Source of the DNA: Nocardia vulneris
GTDB taxonomy: Bacteria; Actinomycetota; Actinomycetes; Mycobacteriales; Mycobacteriaceae
Assembly: GCF_001613425.1 (NCBI RefSeq)
Contig: NZ_BDCI01000002.1
Span: forward strand, 186,001-250,000
Reading direction: 5' to 3'
Length of the DNA: 64,000 nucleotides
Of this stretch, positions 57,898 through 64,000 are shown piece after piece. The notes beneath the pieces were generated by a model. The model searched no databases and was not told the origin of the DNA. It saw nothing but the letters and a program-made list of their open reading frames with translations. Position 1 is the first letter of the stretch; each line of letters begins with the position of its first letter. Both the position numbers and the translations under genes were made by a program.

Positions 57898-58977
57898 TCA
57901 CGTCGGCTTGTCGATGATCGAGACGCCGCTGCGGCGCTCGAATCTCGCTCGTGCCGGTCCGCCGCGCCGGGCCTGCGCGGCCCGGCGGATCTGCAGCGGC
58001 GTCGCGCCGAACCAGCGACGCGTCGCGCGGGTGAGCGCCGATTGTTCGCCCAAGCCGATCAAGCCGGTGATCTCCGAGAGGGGCCGCTCGGTCTCGCACA
58101 GCAGCCGGTACGTGATGTCGCGGCGCGCCGCGTCGAGCACCGCGGTGAACGTGGTGCCTTCGGCGGCGAGCGCCCGCTGCAGCGTGCGCTCGTGCATGGA
58201 CAGGACCCGCGACACCGCCGCCATATCGGGTTTGGCATGGGTGATCAATCCGTCGATCGCACAACGCACCCGGACGGCCGCCGTCTTGTCCCGTTCGGAG
58301 TACGTGTCGGCCAGGAAGTCCACGGCCACCGCGTACTTCGTGGCGTTGCCCGCCAGGGTCGGCCGGGTCAGCAGCTCCTCGGGCACCCGCAGCACGGTGG
58401 TGGTCGCGTCGAATCGCACTTCGGCACCGAAGAATTCGGCGTAGCGGGCCGCGGGCGCCAGCGGCGGATGCGGCAGGTGCACCGACCGCAGGCCGTAGTC
58501 GCCCCCGACGAACTGCCGCAAGGTGCGGTGGATCGTCCCGGCGGCCAGGTCGATGCTCTGGGCGAAGCCGTTCGCCTCGGCCGGATCCCGGTAGTTGATC
58601 GCGGTCGTGCCCGGCTGGCCCAGCGGATCCGCGACCAGCGCGAGCGAGACCCCGATGGAGTGGCTGAACAGGAAACGGGACGCGCACGCCACCGCCGCCC
58701 CGACCGTCGTGGCGTGCGCGATCGCGACAGCCAGCGGTCCGGAGGTCGTGTCGAGCTGCCGTCCCGCCAGCCGCAAGCCGAAATCCGGGCAGCCGAGTTC
58801 GGCCGCCGCGATCTCGAGCGCCCAGCCCACCGATTCGCTCGACACCATGGCGTCGTCGCTCTCGATCGCGGCGGCGCCGATATCGAAGCGTTCGAGCAGT
58901 GCCGCGCCGTCGCCACCCAGATCGTCGACGAGGGCCTGGTAGCCGCGCAATGCCGCGGCGCGCGTCCACACCACCAT
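57898..58977 (-). CDS. AraC-family transcriptional regulator with arabinose-binding-type N-terminal domain
   Basis: 359 aa. The N-terminal half (YQALVDDLGGDGAALLERFDI onward) matches the Arabinose_bd/OruR-like domain. The C-terminal double helix-turn-helix is seen as VSRVLSMHERTLQRALAAEG and ITGLIGLGEQSALTRATRRW. It shares a gap of about 212 bp with the divergent unrecognised gene at 59190, a possible target. The DsbA-like gene lies downstream. Confidence 0.9.
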   Translation of the reverse strand: MVVWTRAAALRGYQALVDDLGGDGAALLERFDIGAAAIESDDAMVSSESVGWALEIAAAELGCPDFGLRLAGRQLDTTSGPLAVAIAHATTVGAAVACASRFLFSHSIGVSLALVADPLGQPGTTAINYRDPAEANGFAQSIDLAAGTIHRTLRQFVGGDYGLRSVHLPHPPLAPAARYAEFFGAEVRFDATTTVLRVPEELLTRPTLAGNATKYAVAVDFLADTYSERDKTAAVRVRCAIDGLITHAKPDMAAVSRVLSMHERTLQRALAAEGTTFTAVLDAARRDITYRLLCETERPLSEITGLIGLGEQSALTRATRRWFGATPLQIRRAAQARRGGPARARFERRSGVSIIDKPT

Positions 58978-59189
58978 CGTCGCTCCCGTCGTCGCGCGCG
59001 AGCCGCCGCCCCGGCGCGAGTCAGCTCAATTGCTGGAGCGTAGCCGAGGATCCTTCGTTTGTTCCAGGTGAAATTTCCGCCAGCGCGCGGGGACCGGTCC
59101 GCTGGCCGACACAAAGCCCTGACTTCCCGCCGGGCGGTACCTACGCTCGCCCTCGAACAGCTCGGAATCGAAAGAGATTGGGGGAGCAT

Positions 59190-60065
59190 ATGTTCACCGG
59201 ACGCACACTCTGGCCGTCGAATCAGCCGATCGCCGCGCCTGCCTTGACGGTGTTCGGCAACCGGCTGGTGCTGGTCTGGTCGACGCAGAGCGGCACCATG
59301 TATGCGGCGTCGGGAATGGAAGCCGACGGAGTCGTCAACGCGAAACCTCTGCCTGCGGATTTCAGTCTGCAACGCCCGGCCTTGGCGGCCCATGCGCAGA
59401 CCGGCCTGCTGTATCTCGGCTATACCCGCACCGACGGCAACATGTGGCTCGCGTGGTCGCACAACGGCATCGACTATCACGATCGCCGGCAGTGGCTGGA
59501 ACCGCCGATCGGCGGGCCCGCCATGCAGTCCGACAACGTCTCGATGTGGTTGACCTACACCGCACAGCGCGATCTGCGGGTCAACGCGGTGCAATCACAG
59601 AATCCACCGTTCAGCCATTACGGGCGCAGCCCCGAACCCGCCGAGCAGAGCGTGGACACCCCCGGACTGGTGATCCGGCCCGACAAAGGCGTACTGCTGG
59701 CGTGGACGGGCATGGACAGTGCGAACAATCTGAACGCACGCTATATCGGCGTCAATGTGCCGCCCGGTCGCACCACCTTCAGCGACCGGCTCATCGGCGG
59801 CCCGAACCTGTTCCCCCTCGGCGGCCGCTACGTGGCGGGCTACACCGGCAAGAACACCAACCTCTACTTCCTCTTCGGCGTCGACAACCTGAACGAGGGG
59901 CAGACCGAGCGGTGGAAGTTCGCCGATACCAGCCCCTGGCCGCCCGCGGTCGCGACCGTCAACGGCGTCACCTACGTCGCCTGGTTCGGCACCGACGGGC
60001 AGAACAAACTCAACTTCGCCGACCTCGGCTCCATGCCGACGATCTACCGCGGCGGCAGCGGCTAG
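59190..60065 (+). CDS. hypothetical beta-rich (propeller/lectin-like) protein
   Basis: 291 aa from the ATG at 59190 after GGGGGAG. The sequence repeats a pattern of aromatic beta-strands, for example LVLVWSTQSGTMYAASG, GLLYLGYTRTDGNMWLAWS and GVTYVAWFGTDGQNKLNFADLGS, consistent with several blades of a beta-propeller or lectin-like repeat. There is no signal peptide or membrane segment. I do not recognise a family. It is probably controlled by its divergent AraC neighbour (inference). Confidence 0.65.
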   Translation: MFTGRTLWPSNQPIAAPALTVFGNRLVLVWSTQSGTMYAASGMEADGVVNAKPLPADFSLQRPALAAHAQTGLLYLGYTRTDGNMWLAWSHNGIDYHDRRQWLEPPIGGPAMQSDNVSMWLTYTAQRDLRVNAVQSQNPPFSHYGRSPEPAEQSVDTPGLVIRPDKGVLLAWTGMDSANNLNARYIGVNVPPGRTTFSDRLIGGPNLFPLGGRYVAGYTGKNTNLYFLFGVDNLNEGQTERWKFADTSPWPPAVATVNGVTYVAWFGTDGQNKLNFADLGSMPTIYRGGSG

Positions 60066-60132
60066 ACCGGCGACCGGCACTGGGGAGCCGCGGATCCCGA
60101 CACGGGGCCGGATTCGGCTATGGTTGGCGCTT

Positions 60133-60519
60133 GTGACCGTGCGAGTCGAGGCACCACGCAGGCGAGGCATCGCCGTCGTGTTCGCGGCGTCCGCGCTGTT
60201 GCTCGCCCACGCGCTGTTCATGTGCGTGCTCGGGCTGCCGGGCGTCTCCGGTACCGCGCAGGCGCTGGTGGCGGCGGAGAAGACCCTCGGGACAACCCAT
60301 CACACGGAAGCTCCCGCCGACGCGCACGACCAGGGCTGCCTCATGAGCATCCCGCAGCGCGCCGCCGAACCCACCGCCACGACCACCGCCGTCGACCTCG
60401 ACCACGCTGACGCACAAGCGAATCCGAGCCGGCCGTGGCTCGCCGGTTGGGGGACGTGGCGGATCGCCGCCCCCGACGGACGCGGCATTCTGCGAAATCT
60501 CTGTATCGATCGCTGCTGA
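60133..60519 (+). CDS. small membrane protein, Cys/His-containing, unknown
   Basis: About 128 aa from a GTG at 60133; a TTG three codons upstream is an alternative. One N-terminal hydrophobic segment ([23 protein letters not shown]) is followed by a His-rich stretch ([16 protein letters not shown]) and a C-terminal IDRC. Resemblance to small DUF6153-like actinobacterial proteins is possible, but I am not certain. The gene lies about 100 bp upstream of the PLP-enzyme gene on the same strand and might be functionally linked. Confidence 0.45.
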   Translation: MTVRVEAPRRRGIAVVFAASALLLAHALFMCVLGLPGVSGTAQALVAAEKTLGTTHHTEAPADAHDQGCLMSIPQRAAEPTATTTAVDLDHADAQANPSRPWLAGWGTWRIAAPDGRGILRNLCIDRC

Positions 60520-60620
60520 CGGCTACCCCCGCCGCACGCCGATTTCCGGCGCGCCGGCCCGCGGGTTCGTCCGATACAGCACGGCATCCCGGATGCCGCT
60601 TCGACGCTAGGAGATCGCTC

Positions 60621-61733
60621 ATGTGCAGTGCCGTTGTCGATCGTGTCGTCTTGTCCGCCAACCATCTTCACCCCCAGGAGCAGAGCCGCCGCCGACCGGC
60701 GACCCTCGTCGGGGACACCCCGGTGCTCTGGATCGGGGAACCGTTCGCCGGCTCGGGCCACGGATTCTGGGCCAAACTCGAAGCCCACAACCCCGGCGGG
60801 ATGAAGGACCGCCCCGCCCTGCACATGGTCGAACGCGCGCTCGCGCGCGGTACGCTGCGGCCGGGCGCCGGGATCGTCGAATCGACCAGCGGCACCCTGG
60901 GTTTGGGGCTGGCGCTGGCGGGGATCGTGCATCGCCATCCGGTCACGCTGGTCACCGATCCCGGGATGGAGCCGATGCTGCGGCGCATGCTCGCCGCCTA
61001 CGGCGCCACCGTAGACGTGGTCACCGAACCGAGCCCCGTCGGTGGCTGGCAGCAGGCCCGGCGCGATCGGGTCGCGCGACTGCTTGCCGCGCAACCTGGT
61101 TCGTGGTGCCCCGACCAATACAACAACCCCGACAACGTCGACGGCTACCAGTCGCTGGCCTTGGAACTGCTCGCCCAGCTCGGGCACATCGATGTCCTGG
61201 TGTGCTCGGTCGGCACCGGCGGCCATTCCGCCGGGGTCGCGCGGGTGCTGCGCCGCTTCCAACCGGACCTACGCCTGGTCGGCGTGGACACGATCGGGTC
61301 GACCATCTTCGGGCAACCCGCCGCGAGCAGGCTGATGCGCGGGCTCGGCTCGAGCATCCATCCGGCCAATGTCGACTATCCGGCCTTCAGCGAGGTGCAC
61401 TGGGTCGCCCCGCACGAAGCGGTCTGGGCGGCACGAACATTGGCCTCGACGCACTATTGCAGCGGCGGCTGGAGCGTCGGCGCGGTGACGCTCGTCGCAG
61501 GCTGGCTGGCGCGCACCGAACCGGCCGGTACCCGGATCGCGGCGGTGTTCCCGGACGGGCCGCACCGCTACACCGACACCGTCTACAACGACGACTATTG
61601 CGCCGAGCACGGGCTTTTCGATCAGCCGGTGCCGACCGAGCCCGACCTGGTCGACGATCCGCACGCGCAGGTGGTGCGGCACTGGACGCGCTGCACCACC
61701 GTCGTCGCGCCGGCCGCGGCGCTCGCCCGATGA
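60621..61733 (+). CDS. PLP-dependent beta-synthase of the cysteine synthase family
   Basis: 370 aa from the ATG at 60621 with GGAGATC upstream. The fold-type II Schiff-base lysine is in [13 protein letters not shown], the Asn-Thr-loop equivalent in [15 protein letters not shown], and the phosphate-binding loop in [14 protein letters not shown]. The family makes cysteine, cystathionine or diaminopropionate from activated serine. A 30-aa N-terminal extension and a long C-terminus make it larger than standard cysteine synthases. It overlaps the following exporter by ATGA, suggesting a product to be exported. Confidence 0.9.
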   Translation: MCSAVVDRVVLSANHLHPQEQSRRRPATLVGDTPVLWIGEPFAGSGHGFWAKLEAHNPGGMKDRPALHMVERALARGTLRPGAGIVESTSGTLGLGLALAGIVHRHPVTLVTDPGMEPMLRRMLAAYGATVDVVTEPSPVGGWQQARRDRVARLLAAQPGSWCPDQYNNPDNVDGYQSLALELLAQLGHIDVLVCSVGTGGHSAGVARVLRRFQPDLRLVGVDTIGSTIFGQPAASRLMRGLGSSIHPANVDYPAFSEVHWVAPHEAVWAARTLASTHYCSGGWSVGAVTLVAGWLARTEPAGTRIAAVFPDGPHRYTDTVYNDDYCAEHGLFDQPVPTEPDLVDDPHAQVVRHWTRCTTVVAPAAALAR

Positions 61734-63007
61734 GCGGATGGTGGCGCCGCTGGGCCGCTTTCGACCGGCCGAGTCAGGTGCTGATGATCAACCAGTTCGG
61801 CATCAATCTGGGCTTCTACATGTTGATGCCCTACCTCGCCGCGCACCTGTCGAGCGGGCTCGGGCTGGCGGCGTGGACGGTCGGTCTCGTGCTCGGCGTG
61901 CGGAATTTCGCTCAGCAGGGCATGTTCCTGGTGGGCGGCACCCTCGCCGACAGGTTCGGCTACAAGCCACTCATCGTCGCCGGATGTGCTGTGCGCACCG
62001 CGAGTTTCGCACTACTGGCGCTGGCGGACACCTTGCCCGCCGTGTTGATCGCCGTGGCGGCGACCGGCTTCGCCGGTGCACTGTTCAATCCGGCCGTGCG
62101 CGCCTATCTCGCCGCGGACGCCGGGGCTGAACGGCGGGTGGCGGCCTTCGCGATGTTCAACATCTGCTATCAGGCGGGCATTCTCGCGGGGCCGCTGGTG
62201 GGGTTGGCGTTGACGGCGTGGGATTTTCGCGCCACCGCGGGGGTGGCCGCGATCGTGTTCGCCGGGCTCACCGCCGTTCAGCTGCGCTGGCTGCCCAGCC
62301 GTGATATCGATCGGGCGGGCGACGGTGCTTCTGTACTGGCCAATTGGCGTACGGTGCTGCGCAATCGACCGTTCCTGTTGTTCTCGATCGTCATGATCGG
62401 CTGTTACGTGCTGTCCTTCCAAGTGTATCTGGCGCTGCCGCTGCAAGCCGGAATCATCAGCGGTTCAGCGCAATCCGGTACCGGGCTGATCGCGGCGATC
62501 TTCGCGGTGAGCGGCGTGGTCGCCCTGGTCTGCCAGTTGCCGGTGACCAGCTGGCTCGCGCGGCGCGGCGGCTCCGGTCACGGGTTGGTGGTCGGCATGG
62601 CGATCATGGCCGCCGCTTTCCTACCACTGCTGTGCGCACCGAACACGGGGGCAGTCGGCGGCACACCGGTCGCCGTGGCCGCCCTGCTGCTCTGCGCCGC
62701 GCTCCTCGCCCTGGCGACCGCGGCCGTATTCCCTTGTGAGATGGATACTGTCGTCACGCTCGCGCGCGGCCGGATCGTGGCCACCCACTACGGCTTCTAC
62801 AACACGATCGTCGGTACCGGCATCCTGCTCGGCAATCTCACCACCGGTGCCCTCTTCGACGCGTTCACCGACTCCGGCCGCCCGGCCCTCATCTGGGCCG
62901 TCCTCACGGTCATCGGCGCCGCCTGCGCACTGGCACTGTGGGTGCTGAACCGGTCCACGCCGCCGACCCGCGTCGAGGCCGGAACGGAGGTCGCCGCCAG
63001 CCGCTGA
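61730..63007 (+). CDS. MFS transporter (MdtH/EntS-like)
   Basis: 425 aa with 12 predicted helices, e.g. [18 protein letters not shown], the loop motif [12 protein letters not shown] and [19 protein letters not shown]. This is typical of MdtH-like drug or metabolite efflux proteins. The ATG overlaps the synthase stop as ATGA, so production and export may be coupled. A strong hairpin follows the stop codon. Confidence 0.92.
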   Translation: MSGWWRRWAAFDRPSQVLMINQFGINLGFYMLMPYLAAHLSSGLGLAAWTVGLVLGVRNFAQQGMFLVGGTLADRFGYKPLIVAGCAVRTASFALLALADTLPAVLIAVAATGFAGALFNPAVRAYLAADAGAERRVAAFAMFNICYQAGILAGPLVGLALTAWDFRATAGVAAIVFAGLTAVQLRWLPSRDIDRAGDGASVLANWRTVLRNRPFLLFSIVMIGCYVLSFQVYLALPLQAGIISGSAQSGTGLIAAIFAVSGVVALVCQLPVTSWLARRGGSGHGLVVGMAIMAAAFLPLLCAPNTGAVGGTPVAVAALLLCAALLALATAAVFPCEMDTVVTLARGRIVATHYGFYNTIVGTGILLGNLTTGALFDAFTDSGRPALIWAVLTVIGAACALALWVLNRSTPPTRVEAGTEVAASR

Positions 63008-63013
63008 CTCGGC

Positions 63014-63081
63014 GCACCCCTTCCGATGCCCCGCACCCGTTCCGGCGCGGCGCAGCGGGTGCGGGAACTCGGCAGGGGTGC
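63014..63081. terminator. nested terminator hairpin
   Basis: Inner arms CCCGCACCCG/CGGGTGCGGG and outer arms GCACCCCT/AGGGGTGC both pair perfectly, forming a long nested stem between the converging MFS and substrate-binding-protein genes. A bidirectional terminator is likely. Confidence 0.75.
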
Positions 63082-63102
63082 GGCTGCTTCGGGTCGGCCC
63101 GG

Positions 63103-64000
63103 CTACTCGGCCGGACGGGTGTGCAGCACGCGGAACCGCTCGGGTTCGGCCGGGTCCCGATCGACGACCTGGATCGGCGCACCCGCCCATTGCCAGACAT
63201 TCAGGCCGGGTAGGCGCGCGAAGGCGATCGATCCGCGGGTGCCTTCGACGGCCACTTGTGCCCACGACTCGGCGATATCGGCACCGCGCAGACGCAGCGC
63301 CGCGGCGAGAACGGCGATCGTGTCGTAGCCCTCGAACGCGACGAACGAGGGTGCCGTCCCCAACCGCGCGCGCAAGTGGCGCTCGACTCGGTCGCCGCGG
63401 ACGCTGAGCCGCTCCGGCAGGTAGCGCAGGAACGGAATTCCGGCTCCGGCGTCACCCAGGGCCTTCGTCCATTCGGGGAACTCCGGCTGCCCGGCCGGGG
63501 CACCGAGCAGCATCTCGGCCAGCCGCGCATCACCCCGCACGGCTTCGACGAGCGGCACGGCCGGGTCCGGGTGGCCGACCAACAGGAGCAGCGCGGTCGC
63601 GCCCTGCTCTACCAGCGCGTCGCACAGCGCCGCCGGGGCGAGCACTCGGGTATCGAGTTCGAGCACGCTACCGCCGCGCGAGGCGAAGTACTCCCGCAGG
63701 ATGCGCGTCCCCGCAGCCCAGTAGACGCTGGGCTGGGTGGCTACCGCGATGCGGTCGCGGCCCGCGCGGAGCAGGAAGTCCGCGTAGGTCTGCCAGCCGC
63801 GCGATTGTGGTGGGGCCAGCCGCGCGACCCGGTCCGTCGGCTGCTCGACGAGTTCGTCGAGGACCGCGGACGAGCACAAGAACGGCAGGCCGAGCGCGTC
63901 GGCGCGGGCGGCCGCGGCACGCGCGACGACGCTGTGATACTCCCCGGCCAGGGCCGCCACGCCGAGGCGAGCGAATTCGTCGACAGCCGCGACGGCCCGC
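63103..64000 (-). CDS. ABC-type amino-acid substrate-binding domain protein, C-terminal part (cut by window edge)
   Basis: At least 299 codons, open at the right edge. The sequence has the periplasmic-binding-protein type I fold: VAALAGEYHSVVARAAAARADALGLPFLCSSA, DRIAVATQPSVYWAAGTRILREYF and SFVAFEGYDTIAVLAAAL (in blocks). These match the branched-chain amino-acid or urea-binding LivJ/Peripla_BP_6 family. The N-terminus, including any lipoprotein signal, is outside the window. Partners of an ABC importer would be expected nearby, but none is visible here. Confidence 0.78.
   Translation of the reverse strand, partial: RAVAAVDEFARLGVAALAGEYHSVVARAAAARADALGLPFLCSSAVLDELVEQPTDRVARLAPPQSRGWQTYADFLLRAGRDRIAVATQPSVYWAAGTRILREYFASRGGSVLELDTRVLAPAALCDALVEQGATALLLLVGHPDPAVPLVEAVRGDARLAEMLLGAPAGQPEFPEWTKALGDAGAGIPFLRYLPERLSVRGDRVERHLRARLGTAPSFVAFEGYDTIAVLAAALRLRGADIAESWAQVAVEGTRGSIAFARLPGLNVWQWAGAPIQVVDRDPAEPERFRVLHTRPAE

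Overview
The window is high-GC, densely packed actinobacterial DNA. Overlapping ATGA/GTGA gene junctions, LAL- and SARP/BTAD-type regulators, a mycothiol-type DsbA-like protein and a complete protocatechuate branch of the beta-ketoadipate pathway suggest a Nocardiaceae-type actinomycete, probably Nocardia. That assignment is inferred from gene content. No rRNA, tRNA, CRISPR array, insertion sequence or structural phage gene was recognised.

Layout: (1) 1-5.6 kb is a tightly coupled minus-strand operon: PanC-like ligase, beta-lactamase-fold serine hydrolase, ABC ATPase and permease, class III aminotransferase, and the start of an AMP-forming acyl ligase cut by the window edge. It looks like a small-molecule assembly and export operon built on pantothenate-type chemistry. 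(2) 5.7-24.5 kb is mixed accessory and housekeeping DNA. It holds a NarL-type two-component system, small secreted and membrane proteins, a GNAT, a LAL regulator divergent from a SnoaL-like protein, a GlxA-like regulator with a DJ-1/PfpI partner, an Imm5-like protein, an ANT-like nucleotidyltransferase, and a TetR/PhyH divergent pair with an operator and a coupled 20-codon leader ORF. It also holds an alpha/beta hydrolase, a secreted M14 carboxypeptidase, a GCS2-type ligase, CsbD and a stress-type SDR.

(3) 24.6-38.3 kb is the most unusual region. A minus-strand operon encodes an 80-aa protein, an 805-aa protein with acidic SPF-motif N-terminus and a cationic amphipathic core, an HETGH metalloprotease-like protein, two unrecognised soluble proteins, a 713-aa protein with a YEDAD acidic repeat fused to an alpha/beta hydrolase, and a 571-aa triple cell-wall-hydrolase protein; an OsmC gene follows. 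Divergent is a BTAD (SARP-like) regulator. Beside it are an M1-like peptidase with an intact HEXXH-X18-E and a second BTAD regulator. None of the lytic or proteolytic proteins has a visible signal peptide, and several carry acidic low-complexity N-termini. This is my candidate for an undescribed system.

(4) 38.4-42.4 kb holds a hydrolase, a quinone-oxidoreductase-like gene divergent from a TetR gene with a perfect palindromic operator, and a glycolate/D-lactate-oxidase-type flavoprotein. (5) 42.4-52.4 kb is a ten-gene overlapping operon, pcaK-pobA-pcaIJF-pcaHGBDC, divergent from a LysR regulator. It would import 4-hydroxybenzoate-type substrates and convert them through protocatechuate to succinyl-CoA and acetyl-CoA. 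(6) 52.4-57.8 kb holds a frameshifted GH65 phosphorylase coupled to a beta-phosphoglucomutase-like HAD protein, a nucleotidyltransferase-BON-metallophosphoesterase operon, and a DsbA-like protein. (7) 57.9-64 kb holds an AraC regulator, an unrecognised lectin/propeller-like protein, a small Cys/His membrane protein, a coupled PLP synthase-MFS exporter pair, and a substrate-binding protein cut by the right edge. No intergenic gap exceeds about 220 bp.
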